Shown here: one piece after another, positions 1 to 7,409 of the stretch
Layout of the letters: each line of letters opens with the position of its first letter
How positions within the stretch are numbered: the first letter of the stretch is position 1
Source: a virus
Virus record (IMG/VR): IMGVR_UViG_3300031236_000988
Coordinates: 1-43,866 of that record
Reading direction: 5' to 3' (one strand)
Length of the DNA: 43,866 bases
Translations under genes and position numbers: made by a program
Notes under the pieces: model-generated
Databases searched by the model: none
Told to the model about the DNA's origin: nothing
The model's input: only the letters and a program-made list of their open reading frames with translations

Positions 1-522
1 CTCAAAGTAGAGTTTGCAACCCGAACTCTATCCGAGTTCGGGTCGAGAGCCGCTGCTTTCTCTTTCAGATTTCAACTAAAGGCGGGACAACTTCTTGAAT
101 ATAACAGGCAGACCTTTAAGTGGATGCTCGATAAAATGTCACAGCAGACAGCCAGGGTCAGTATTAGCCAAGTTATGTTTGCCGTCACGCTGGACACGTT
201 TGTATCCGACAATAAAGAAACCATAATCGCATACTTGAAATCTCTGCCGCTCGATCCTGATGGTAGGGTCGGTCGTGCATTAAAATGGATGTCAGAATAT
301 GAGGGCTATATGCTACGTAGCCTGGCGTCGGATTGGAAAAGTTTTATTAACTCTATTGAGGAAGGTGCTGAAGATGCTGACTTTTCCCGAGAGGCGGCTC
401 TTATTCATGATTTCCTTGCAACTCTTCCAATAGTCCCGGACTTTATGCTGCGCGACGGATGGAAAGGTTCAGCCGACGTGGTTGTTGTCCCTACTAGATT
501 GGGCGCTCTCTGGATGAAATAA
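1..522 (+). CDS. Hypothetical protein, 5' end outside the window
   Basis: The reading frame is open from the first base to the stop at 520-522, so the gene very probably starts upstream of the window. The first internal ATG (124) has no ribosome binding site before it, which also argues against a start there. At least 173 residues are visible: mixed alpha-helical composition, no signal peptide or membrane span, and no motif I recognise. It belongs to the left flank outside the phage, probably to a neighbouring integrated element. Function unknown. Confidence 0.6.
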   Translation, partial: LKVEFATRTLSEFGSRAAAFSFRFQLKAGQLLEYNRQTFKWMLDKMSQQTARVSISQVMFAVTLDTFVSDNKETIIAYLKSLPLDPDGRVGRALKWMSEYEGYMLRSLASDWKSFINSIEEGAEDADFSREAALIHDFLATLPIVPDFMLRDGWKGSADVVVVPTRLGALWMK

Positions 523-931
523 AAAACAGCCACACGAAGAGTTTAGGGTCGAACTGAACCGAGCACTGACCCGCCTGAAAAACGGTCTGCTTTCAGAGCA
601 ATATATTTGCTTTTTTGGCGCGCGTTCCGTCTGTTTTCTTCCGCTCATCTCGCCTGAACCAATTTCTCCGCACAAAAACCGTTCCAAGGATCTCTTATTC
701 ACCTAATGTTCGCCTTTTAGCCCCTAAACGACTGAGGGATATAAAGTTGCTGGGTGGAATTGCCGCTTGGGGTTTAGAGAAAGGCTTCGTGCCAAAATTG
801 TGCCCGACCTGGAGCTCCTCCGATTTTGCGCGGCAAGTAAGACAACGCAAGTCGCGCCGGGATCTCTACGTCCATCGCCTGCATCCGGCAGCAGGATGCT
901 TGAAAGTTCGGGTGCAAAGGAATAGCGCAAA
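523..931. other. Gene-poor stretch without a confident gene
   Basis: About 400 bases. One frame is open on the plus strand from a TTG at 615 to a TGA at 933-935 that overlaps the next ATG, and another is open on the minus strand. Neither has a convincing ribosome binding site or recognisable protein features. I see no tRNA, clear terminator or repeat. Confidence 0.4.
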
Positions 932-1384
932 ATGAACGAGATTGTTTACGAGATCTGCCTCAGGCACAGCCTCGGCGAGTTCAAAAATATACGTCAGCGG
1001 GATCGTTATTTTCTAGGTCAATGTGTCTACTGTGGGGCACCTAGACCTGCCAATCTGCTGGGACCGGCTTGCGAAAAGACTGAGTGTAAGGGAAAGCGGT
1101 GGGCTGACCTGAAGCTAACTGAAAGGCAAATGATCGTTTTCCGTGGAATATACGATGGCAAACGATACACAGAAATTGCCCGTGAAATGAATATCAGCCC
1201 CGACCGTGTCAAGGAACACTCTCGCGCAATTGCGAGGAGGTTGGACATAGATTACAACCACGCTCTTCTGGTGCGCTGCTACATTGAATGGCAGGCTCAC
1301 CGCCCTCCCCAAACAGCTGGCCCCTCCCCCCAAAGGAGACCCCCTCTCAGGAGCACACCACGAAAGCGGACCATTCGTAAATGA
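932..1384 (+). CDS. Zinc-ribbon plus LuxR/GerE-type HTH protein
   Basis: 150 residues. Residues about 31-54 contain two cysteine pairs (CVYC, then CEKTEC), a likely structural zinc site. Residues about 62-120 read as a LuxR/GerE-type helix-turn-helix: the LTERQ opening, a YTEIAREMNIS core and a VKEHSRAIARRL recognition-helix region. The C-terminal 25 residues are Pro/Arg-rich and probably disordered. There is no receiver or autoinducer domain, so it is a stand-alone DNA-binding protein whose signal, if any, might come through the zinc ribbon. An AAAGGA sequence precedes the ATG. The regulator call is well supported; its targets are unknown. Confidence 0.7.
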   Translation: MNEIVYEICLRHSLGEFKNIRQRDRYFLGQCVYCGAPRPANLLGPACEKTECKGKRWADLKLTERQMIVFRGIYDGKRYTEIAREMNISPDRVKEHSRAIARRLDIDYNHALLVRCYIEWQAHRPPQTAGPSPQRRPPLRSTPRKRTIRK

Positions 1385-1527
1385 ACCTCTCCAAAAGCGT
1401 CTGTTCGCGGTTTTCAAGTCTTTGTAGGCTCGAAGCTGACCGATGGCCTGCACTTCATCGGCATGTCTTCAGCTTGGGAACAACGGGATTCTTCGTGTCT
1501 CAAGTTGAGATTCGGAAGGTACAGCAG

Positions 1528-2181
1528 ATGTTGCGATTACAGAGCATTATCGTTTCACAGGACGAAAAAGTGCGCCGACAAATACGCACCAAACTTGCGA
1601 GCCGCGAACGAGAGGTGAAGAAACTTCTCGTGAAGGGCGCGCAACAGATGGCGGCGCTCCGATCAACGATCTATCAGATCGGCAAGGAACTAGCATCCAT
1701 CCAGAAGGTTGTCGTCGATGGGGGCTATCCTGGCGGATTTGATAAATATCTACGGGATGCCTACGAAAATATACGCATTCCCCGCTCATCAGTGATGCGC
1801 TATGTCCAGAACTTTCAAGAGGTCGATCGATTGGAATTGCCTCCGTCGTTCCTAACGGCGGCCGATTCTGCGCACATCGACTTGGCGGCGACCAGGAGTC
1901 TGAAAATCCTCGCAATTCAAAAGATTTCAGACATGAAGAAAATGGCCGCTGACAAATTCGTCGAATTATTCATCCGAAGAAGCAATACCTCAACTGAAAA
2001 GCGTTCATCCACACCGGTTGATGATCTCAAGGGCTGGGCGGAAAAAGCTGCTGGAGAAGCGCTTGAGGTCGTAGCAACCTTCCAAGAAAAGGACGGCGTG
2101 ACTCCCGAGAAAGCGGCCGAGGTCGCTGCGGCAGCTGGGGAAGCGCTCCTGACCAGAGCTCTGGAAATCAAGCATTCCTGA
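1528..2181 (+). CDS. DUF3102-like protein
   Basis: 217 residues from the ATG at 1528, chosen because GGAAGG lies 9 bases upstream. The frame extends back to 1381, but that part looks non-coding. Residues about 45-100 show an IGKELASIQ helix, a GGYPGGFDKYL segment and a SSVMRYVQNF helix. This resembles DUF3102, a family common on phages and plasmids in which a glycine-rich 'F..(W/Y)L' segment precedes an HTH-like helix pair. The last 60 residues are an Ala/Glu-rich amphipathic helix. A role in DNA binding or partitioning is possible but inferred. A terminator-like hairpin follows directly. Confidence 0.55.
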   Translation: MLRLQSIIVSQDEKVRRQIRTKLASREREVKKLLVKGAQQMAALRSTIYQIGKELASIQKVVVDGGYPGGFDKYLRDAYENIRIPRSSVMRYVQNFQEVDRLELPPSFLTAADSAHIDLAATRSLKILAIQKISDMKKMAADKFVELFIRRSNTSTEKRSSTPVDDLKGWAEKAAGEALEVVATFQEKDGVTPEKAAEVAAAAGEALLTRALEIKHS

Positions 2182-2202
2182 GCCTTAGCTCAAAAATCAA
2201 CG

Positions 2203-2229
2203 GGAGGCATTACGATTCTGCCTCCTTTT
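2203..2229 (+). terminator. Rho-independent terminator
   Basis: A 7-bp perfect stem (GGAGGCA at 2203-2209 with TGCCTCC at 2219-2225) and a 9-base loop are followed by TTTTCC, 20 bases after the stop of the preceding gene. Confidence 0.6.
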
Positions 2230-2265
2230 CCAAGCATGACGAATACGACAGGGGGGAACAGCAGC

Positions 2266-2607
2266 ATGAGCAAAGAGTGGATGAACTTGCGGCAATTCAC
2301 GGATCGGCATGGGCTTCAAGTGGAGCACAACGCTATTCGGGGACCGCCCGGACAAATCCACCAAGCTTATGCGGGGTGGTCCTATTTCCAGCCCGGCACT
2401 GGATATCACAAGTTTAGTCCCGTCACTCAGGCTAAACAGGCCATCGAGGCAATTGGCCTCCAATACAAGGCTCCACCAAAAAAGGATCGCAGGGCGTTTC
2501 TGATCGTGAAGAGACCAGACGGCTGGTATGTAGCTGACAAAGCCGGGCCATTCAAAACACGTGACCTTGCACGAACTGCAAGAGAGAAACTCAAGAACAA
2601 CCAGTAG
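2266..2607 (+). CDS. Hypothetical protein
   Basis: 113 residues. The ATG at 2266 is preferred over 2236 because AGGGGGGAA precedes it at usual spacing, while 2236 has no ribosome binding site. The C-terminal half reads as two short beta strands and a helix (FLIVKRPDGWYVADKAGPF, then RTAREKLKN), a compact alpha/beta fold seen in many small mobile-element proteins. I do not recognise the family. It ends 26 bases before the integrase gene and may be its excision or control partner, but nothing proves this. Confidence 0.55.
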   Translation: MSKEWMNLRQFTDRHGLQVEHNAIRGPPGQIHQAYAGWSYFQPGTGYHKFSPVTQAKQAIEAIGLQYKAPPKKDRRAFLIVKRPDGWYVADKAGPFKTRDLARTAREKLKNNQ

Positions 2608-2633
2608 GAAACGACAAACAAAAATAATTAATC

Positions 2634-4076
2634 ATGTCTGATACATGCACAAACACGCTGGGCCGTTTCGAAGAGGAAAACTCTTCAGATCGGCCGACAG
2701 GTGCGCGCACGGATTCGACGAGGCAACAACTGCAGCTCCCATTCGCGATTTCGCAAATTGAGGTCGAGGACGATATTTCCGCCCGCGGATCGCGAGGGGA
2801 CAGACACGTCCCCGCACCAGCCAAAGAATTGCAATCCAAAGCGGTTACCGGTACCCTTCTCGACGCAACGGCGATAAGGCGGAGAGGACCATCTTTGTCC
2901 CGCCGAATCGGTCAGAAAGGCAGCGTGTTTCAACATTCACAGAAATGGGACCCTGCAGGAAAAACATACGGGCGCTTTTGGGTTGACGTGCCGGGCCGCA
3001 GACGCCAGCGCAGAACAATTGCGCTTGGAGTTTGCCGCACGCCTAGCATTGCCAAACAAAAGCTCCGTGACTACATCGAAACCACGGAGGTCAATAGCAA
3101 GCAGACCTTTACCTCAACCACAGCACCGGCGACAACATTTCGCGTTCAGGCGGAAAAGTGGATCGCCTCACTTTCCACGCGGCGCCGCAAGCCGGTCAAA
3201 CCCGCCACGATTTCGGGATGGCAACACTCATTGAATAAATGGGCTTTGCCGAATCTTGGCGACTTACTTCTCGCGGACGTGGGTAATGCCGCTCTAAAAG
3301 GGCTGATTGACAAGATGTCTTGCGCTGGGCTTTCCCCGCAAACCATCGTTACGCATTCGAAGGTTGTAAAGATGGTGGTGGCCAGTGCCGTCAACGCCGA
3401 GGGCGAAGAGGTTTACCCGCGCAAATGGAATCACAACTTCGTCGGTATGCCAATTGTGGATCCGACGAAGCAACATCGTCCGACTGTAACCCAAGCGAAG
3501 CTTCAGGAGATCCGTGCCGCCATCAATCCGCGGTACGCGGTCCTTGTGGATTTGCTCGCAGGCACAGGGCTTCGAATTGGAGAGGCCTTAGGCTTGAAGA
3601 CGGACGACTTGACCTCGGAGTGCAGGGTCCTCCATGTTCGGCGGAGCATTTGGCACGGCCGAGAGCAAAAACCGAAGACAGAGAATGCTATTCGCGTGAT
3701 CGACATCCCAGAACAACTCGCACAAATCCTACGCGAGTACGTCGCTGGGAAGAAGGGTTACTTGTTTTCCACGCGAAACGGCACTCCTCTGTCATCAAGA
3801 AATGTGCATCGGGCCTTACACGCCGCGGGTGCGACATGCGGATTCCATTCGTTCAGACGGTATAGGGCGGCAGTGCTGCGCAAAGCCCAGGTGCCTGAAG
3901 ATCTGATTGGATTATGGCTCGGGCACTCTCGAAGCCTTACGGACAGGTATGCCACACAGTTGAGAGAAGACGTTGCATTCCGATCCGAGTGGTGCGAGCG
4001 TGCAGGTTTGGGCTTTCATTTGGGCTACGTTGGGCTACAAAATGTTGTGTCGATTGATTCCGAGAAAGTAGCGTAA
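2634..4076 (+). CDS. Tyrosine recombinase/integrase of the left-flank element
   Basis: 480 residues with all catalytic landmarks of phage-type tyrosine recombinases: Arg314 in TGLRIGEAL, His405 and Arg408 in HSFRRYR, His431 in LGHS and Tyr439 in DRYA. Residues about 90-150 form an arm-binding-like region (RIGQKGSVF through a WDP..K.YGRFWV strand), and residues about 165-290 the SAM-like core-binding domain. The first 85 residues are poorly ordered and unusually long. The gene points at the tRNA-derived att copy and stops 25 bp before it, but lies outside the phage. It therefore probably belongs to another element sharing the tRNA-Arg site. Function is secure; ownership is inferred. Confidence 0.9.
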   Translation: MSDTCTNTLGRFEEENSSDRPTGARTDSTRQQLQLPFAISQIEVEDDISARGSRGDRHVPAPAKELQSKAVTGTLLDATAIRRRGPSLSRRIGQKGSVFQHSQKWDPAGKTYGRFWVDVPGRRRQRRTIALGVCRTPSIAKQKLRDYIETTEVNSKQTFTSTTAPATTFRVQAEKWIASLSTRRRKPVKPATISGWQHSLNKWALPNLGDLLLADVGNAALKGLIDKMSCAGLSPQTIVTHSKVVKMVVASAVNAEGEEVYPRKWNHNFVGMPIVDPTKQHRPTVTQAKLQEIRAAINPRYAVLVDLLAGTGLRIGEALGLKTDDLTSECRVLHVRRSIWHGREQKPKTENAIRVIDIPEQLAQILREYVAGKKGYLFSTRNGTPLSSRNVHRALHAAGATCGFHSFRRYRAAVLRKAQVPEDLIGLWLGHSRSLTDRYATQLREDVAFRSEWCERAGLGFHLGYVGLQNVVSIDSEKVA

Positions 4077-4101
4077 ACCAATGTGGGGATAGGTTTTAGA
4101 A

Positions 4102-4146
4102 TGGCGCGCCCGGAGAGATTCGAACTCCCGACCCTCTGCTTCGAAG
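4102..4146 (-). repeat. attL: partial copy of the tRNA-Arg(TCG) 3' half
   Basis: Read on the minus strand this is the anticodon-loop, T-arm, acceptor and CCA part of tRNA-Arg(TCG). It matches 42286-42330 at 41 of 45 positions: one mismatch at 4105 and a block of three at 4134-4136. It has no 5' half, so it is not a functional tRNA. It lies between two converging integrase genes. Confidence 0.9.
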
Positions 4147-4154
4147 AAAGACGG

Positions 4155-5183
4155 TCAGGCGACCGCCTTCTGCTTCTTGAGACGTTCAACTCTCCCGCTC
4201 ATGACGCGCCATGTCGGGCGCACTTCTTTGCCCGTTCGGCGATCCACCAGCGAGAATCCTTCCTTCACTACGAAACCCAGCCCGACGCGTTCTGCTTCCG
4301 CAAGACGAAATTCCAAGTTCCGAGAAATTTTTGAGTACACCTCGGTCATTGAACTCGGCTTGTGCCCCATCCAGTAAAGCAACAGGTCTGGCTGGGCATT
4401 CACTTCCCGCAGATGCGAGTTGCGGAACCTGCGGAATTGGTGGAAACTTCCGGTCACGAAATCCCGCAGTCGGCGCTTCTCGATATTTCCGGCCAAGAAC
4501 GGCGAGCCGTTGCTTGTCGAAAACATCAAGCCTGACTTGGAGCCGGGGCAATCCGCGAGCAGAACCTTCGTCACGTCGGGATGCAAATCAATTTCTCTTT
4601 TCCCCGATTTCGTCTTGAGGGTTTGCACGACCACGCCGAACCTGTTGACCTGTTTCGTGACGGAAAGCGTTCTTCCGTCGTTCCGCAGGTCAGACCATTC
4701 GAGCGCGAGCGCTTCGTCAATTCTCAAACCTGTGGAAGGCAGGAGCAAAAACAACCTGCGCTCCCAGCTTCCCCGGCATGTCTGACTCAGCATCTTTTCG
4801 ATGAGCGCTGCACTGGGGCACGGCGTCTTGGAATGCTCGACGACGGCTAAATCCAAGAACGTCGAGTTCCAATGCCGTGCGTGAACGGGTTCGCCGGTGA
4901 CCGGGTTGATGATGCTTTTCATCACGGATTTGACGATGTTGCAATATCCGTTCTGCGTGGCGCTCGACAGCCCGGCCGCCTTCATCTTGTCCACGCAGAG
5001 CTTGAGGCTGCCGTTGTGGACTTCGCTTAAAGGCAGGGAACCGAGCACCGGATAGATGTACAGCCTCAACGCGCTTTCGAGCGTCGGGACCGAGGTCAAC
5101 CGCATTCTCTTTCTGGATCGGGTCGTTGCGGACTTGATCCACGCTTCCGCAGCTTCCTTGAAACACACTTCGCTCCCAATCAT
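4155..5183 (-). CDS. int: Phage tyrosine integrase
   Basis: 342 residues from the ATG at 5183, preceded by AAGGAG with 7 bases spacing. An upstream in-frame ATG at 5231 lacks a site. Catalytic set: Arg154 (TGLRIDEAL), His248 and Arg251 (HQFRR), His274 (MGHK) and the nucleophile Tyr283 (TEVYSK). The N-terminal 130 residues form the core-binding domain; no large arm-binding extension is present, so it is shorter than the neighbouring integrase. Its stop lies 8 bp from the att repeat, the classic place for an integrase, so it most probably integrates and excises this phage at tRNA-Arg. The C-terminus is lysine-rich (LKKQK). Confidence 0.92.
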   Translation of the reverse strand: MIGSEVCFKEAAEAWIKSATTRSRKRMRLTSVPTLESALRLYIYPVLGSLPLSEVHNGSLKLCVDKMKAAGLSSATQNGYCNIVKSVMKSIINPVTGEPVHARHWNSTFLDLAVVEHSKTPCPSAALIEKMLSQTCRGSWERRLFLLLPSTGLRIDEALALEWSDLRNDGRTLSVTKQVNRFGVVVQTLKTKSGKREIDLHPDVTKVLLADCPGSKSGLMFSTSNGSPFLAGNIEKRRLRDFVTGSFHQFRRFRNSHLREVNAQPDLLLYWMGHKPSSMTEVYSKISRNLEFRLAEAERVGLGFVVKEGFSLVDRRTGKEVRPTWRVMSGRVERLKKQKAVA

Positions 5184-5379
5184 GATTTTCTCCTTTCGAT
5201 GCTTGGGAGCCGCCATGAATCGAGGATACAAGCTGACCGTCTTCTGTGCAATGGTACTTTGGTTTTAGGCCATTGATTCCGGGCCGCTTACGCCCAAACT
5301 AGACGATTTTCGAAGGTGGCCTGTATACCTATGGCAGGGACGGGGATCAACCCCGACCCGCAAAAGGAGAAAGACAAAT

Positions 5380-5598
5380 ATGGCTACAGCGGCAAAAGCA
5401 AAGGCAAAGCTGGACATGATGGCGCTCGACCGTGATCTGGTTGCGGGCTTGATGCAGGAACACCGCCTGCGTCTCACTATCCGCCCCGACGGGCAGATTA
5501 TCGGTTTTCTAGACGACCGTGCGAAGCTGCGCTCGCTAGTCGAAGCGCACTACAACCACAAGCCCGGCGCAAGGAAAAGGAGGGCGGCAGCCGCATAG
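5380..5598 (+). CDS. Small basic phage protein
   Basis: 72 residues with AAAAGGAG before the ATG. The ends are Ala/Lys and Arg/Ala-rich. The middle (HRLRLTIRPDGQIIGFLDDR) has the look of a short beta hairpin and may bind nucleic acid. It is the first plus-strand gene after the divergently oriented integrase, where excisionase or early control genes often lie. It has no MerR-type wing-helix signature that would support an excisionase call. Unknown function. Confidence 0.6.
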   Translation: MATAAKAKAKLDMMALDRDLVAGLMQEHRLRLTIRPDGQIIGFLDDRAKLRSLVEAHYNHKPGARKRRAAAA

Positions 5599-5688
5599 GT
5601 CGAAACGTCGCGGCAGCGGCGTACATCCGTCACGCGGATGCTGACGAGACCGAAGGAGTAACAACCCGGTACTTGGGAGCCGCTATTC

Positions 5689-5844
5689 TCACTTAGACTT
5701 GGAAACGGTCCTGGGCTTTTTGCCAGTCACTTTTTCAAAGAGTTCATCTTTGTGGGCTTCGCAGTAGTAGTGCAAACCTGTGCCGAAACCGAAGCTCAGA
5801 TTGGTGGGGTTCTTGCATATTTCACACTTGGCGGGGATCGACAT
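5689..5844 (-). CDS. Small zinc-binding protein behind a phage tRNA
   Basis: 51 residues with a C-x2-C...C-x2-H pattern (Cys7, Cys10, Cys28, His31), a probable zinc knuckle, and a Lys-rich C-terminus (GKKPRTVSKSK). The ATG at 5844 follows GGAGG. The frame is open further upstream, but that part is a translation through the tRNA gene and is rejected. It starts 17 bases from the tRNA 3' end on the same strand and probably shares its transcript. Function unknown; nucleic-acid binding is plausible. Confidence 0.6.
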   Translation of the reverse strand: MSIPAKCEICKNPTNLSFGFGTGLHYYCEAHKDELFEKVTGKKPRTVSKSK

Positions 5845-5861
5845 CTGACCTCCAGAAATGG

Positions 5862-5937
5862 TGGCGACCCCGGTCGGACTTGAACCGACAACCATCAGCT
5901 TAGAAGGCTGGCGCTCTATCCGTTGAGCTACGGGGTC
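5862..5937 (-). tRNA. tRNA-Arg(TCT), phage-borne
   Basis: It folds as a full cloverleaf on the minus strand: acceptor GACCCCG with CGGGGTC, D-arm GCTC/GAGC, anticodon loop CTTCTAA (anticodon TCT, plus-strand 5902-5904), T-arm GTCGG/CCGAC and an encoded CCA (5862-5864). The outermost anticodon-stem pair is a C-A mismatch. It reads AGA/AGG codons. It is complete and lies inside the phage, separate from the attachment-site tRNA. Confidence 0.88.
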
Positions 5938-6093
5938 CGAGGCGATTGTATCACTGAGCCTGCTCGATTGGCGTTCAACGCCGAGTATTTGAGAGCGGCT
6001 CACGGCGATCCGTAATTGGCGAGGCGAAAAAATAGCGAATAAGGTCTTGCGTCCCGAAAAATAGTTGCTATCATTAAAGGGCAGGAGTTGAAC

Positions 6094-6486
6094 ATGGAAA
6101 AAGTCCACAAAGAGTTCCAAGACCTTGTCCTTGCGGTCGCCAAGCTGCGGGAGCATCTGGCAGCGGATTCAGTCGGTACCGCTCTCTCGGAAGACGCGCT
6201 CAACAAGCTGTGCAGGTACTACAACTCTGATCCTGTCGCTCGTGCCGGACAGTATGCGATTCGAAACATTCTCGGACAGCATCCACATCTTCATCACGCC
6301 GAGACCCGCGTTGCGGAATGGGGTTTTGAGGTTGTCGTGTCTTGCGACAACTGCGGGCAGGAAGAGAAACATGAAGTCGTGAACAGTGCTGTTGACATAG
6401 CAGCGGCTCTCATGCTCGGTAAGCACGAGGGGTGTAAACCGAAGCCGCGCATCCAAGAGAACAAGCACTACTCTTCTGTCAACTGA
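6094..6486 (+). CDS. Hypothetical phage protein with CxxC pair
   Basis: 130 residues. The ATG at 6094 has GGAG 6 bases upstream; a TTG two codons earlier overlaps that site and is unlikely. The protein opens with an amphipathic helix, ends with one CxxC pair (SCDNCGQEE, about residue 90) and a late C/H (KHEGC), which could make one zinc site. No known family recognised. It lies in the early/accessory arm, plus strand, after the tRNA block. Confidence 0.6.
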   Translation: MEKVHKEFQDLVLAVAKLREHLAADSVGTALSEDALNKLCRYYNSDPVARAGQYAIRNILGQHPHLHHAETRVAEWGFEVVVSCDNCGQEEKHEVVNSAVDIAAALMLGKHEGCKPKPRIQENKHYSSVN

Positions 6487-6525
6487 TCTACGGGGTCGTC
6501 CTTCTATTGTATATCAGTTGCGAAT

Positions 6526-6540
6526 CGCGAATATATCGCG
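6526..6540. promoter_or_regulatory. Short palindrome upstream of a small gene
   Basis: CGCGA-ATATA-TCGCG is a perfect 5-bp inverted repeat with an AT-rich centre, 93 bases upstream of the ATG at 6633. It is preceded by a further GCGAA half-site copy. It could be an operator, but arms this short can occur by chance. Confidence 0.25.
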
Positions 6541-6632
6541 TCAGATAGCATGACTGATTGAGCGTAAACTTTAAGGCGCGACGATCTAGGCGAGAAGCAT
6601 AGCTAGCGCTAAATTCGATTCAGGAGGTCCAA

Positions 6633-6995
6633 ATGAGCGATAATTTTTTAACTATTCTGATCGCGCTGAGGCGAGCCAAAGGTGTCTCCGGTCGTGAAAC
6701 AAAAACCAGCGGCTACCGGACTCTTGCCCGCCAAGATGCACAAGGTTTTGGGAGACCATGGCTAGGAGAATCCCCTGATGAGGTGCTGTTTCGCCCCCTG
6801 ATACCTCTCTGGAACATGTCTTGCCTAGAACTCAGGAAATTCGAGCCATCTCGTTCCCTGTGGTGGGATTTTTCCGAGATCGGGGATTTTTGGCAGTTTA
6901 TTTCAGGGAATGGGTTCACGATGAGATTAACGCCGAGAGGTGAGGCTCTGCTCTCGGAAATGGAATCCCGACTAGCAACAGCCCGGATTCAGTAG
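6633..6995 (+). CDS. Hypothetical phage protein
   Basis: 120 residues with a strong ribosome binding site (CAGGAGGTCC) before the ATG. Tryptophan-rich in the middle (LWWDFSEIGDFWQF) and ending in a helix that resembles the tail of small winged-helix proteins (MRLTPRGEALLSEM). The 'LT..GEALL' shape at the C-terminus is common in PadR/MarR-like wings, but no complete HTH is visible. Unknown function in the accessory arm. Confidence 0.6.
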   Translation: MSDNFLTILIALRRAKGVSGRETKTSGYRTLARQDAQGFGRPWLGESPDEVLFRPLIPLWNMSCLELRKFEPSRSLWWDFSEIGDFWQFISGNGFTMRLTPRGEALLSEMESRLATARIQ

Positions 6996-7004
6996 GTTGT
7001 AGCT

Positions 7005-7199
7005 TTAGCTGATTTGCGTGACGCGAGCCATTTTCACGACCGGGGATTTCTTCTGCCGCTCCGCAAATGAAGCGGCTTTGGCATGAACCGTGTAGACGCG
7101 GGCGAACCGCTCGCCGTCCTTGTAAAACAGAGTCACCTGCCAATGATGGTGGATTCGCCGCCTGTCTTTTTTGAAAGATGTGCGTTTGCGAAGTTTCAT
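7005..7199 (-). CDS. Small basic protein
   Basis: 64 residues, strongly basic (KLRKRTSFKKDRRRIHHHW opening), followed by a beta hairpin-like stretch (WQVTLFYKDGERFARVYTVHA). The composition looks like a real nucleic-acid-binding protein, but no Shine-Dalgarno sequence lies before the ATG, so the start or the gene itself is uncertain. It runs against its neighbours. Confidence 0.45.
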   Translation of the reverse strand: MKLRKRTSFKKDRRRIHHHWQVTLFYKDGERFARVYTVHAKAASFAERQKKSPVVKMARVTQIS

Positions 7200-7232
7200 G
7201 CGAAGGAATATATCACGTTAAATATGTTGGTG

Positions 7233-7265
7233 AGAGCCGCTTTTAGCCGGGCGGCTCTTTTCTTT
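7233..7265 (+). terminator. Rho-independent terminator
   Basis: AGAGCCGC (7233-7240) pairs perfectly with GCGGCTCT (7251-7258) across a 10-base loop and is followed by a T-rich run (TTTCTTT). It would stop plus-strand transcription before the methylase gene, giving that gene its own transcript. Confidence 0.6.
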
Positions 7266-7409
7266 GGACATGACAGTCATTCATGAACGACTATAATCCT
7301 CGTGTCGGACTGGGTCGGGGTGCCGTTTCCGACATGGGTCAAGCTCGTCCGCCGAAATCAAGGCTTGCGTGTTCCGTTCGTTTAGCTTCAACTGGCTCCG
7401 CAAAAGTTT

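Noticed and set aside
615-935. Open plus-strand frame of 106 codons ending in an ATGA overlap with the next gene
   Set aside because: TTG start without ribosome binding site, Arg/Ser/Leu-rich sequence without protein-like features, and an equally long frame on the other strand.
5624-5640. Perfect 6-bp hairpin after the 5380 gene
   Set aside because: No T-run and no link to a ribosome binding site; short stems of this kind are frequent in GC-rich DNA.
5845-6156. N-terminal extension of the small zinc protein on the minus strand
   Set aside because: It is a read-through of the tRNA-Arg(TCT) gene; the ribosome binding site supports the start at 5844.
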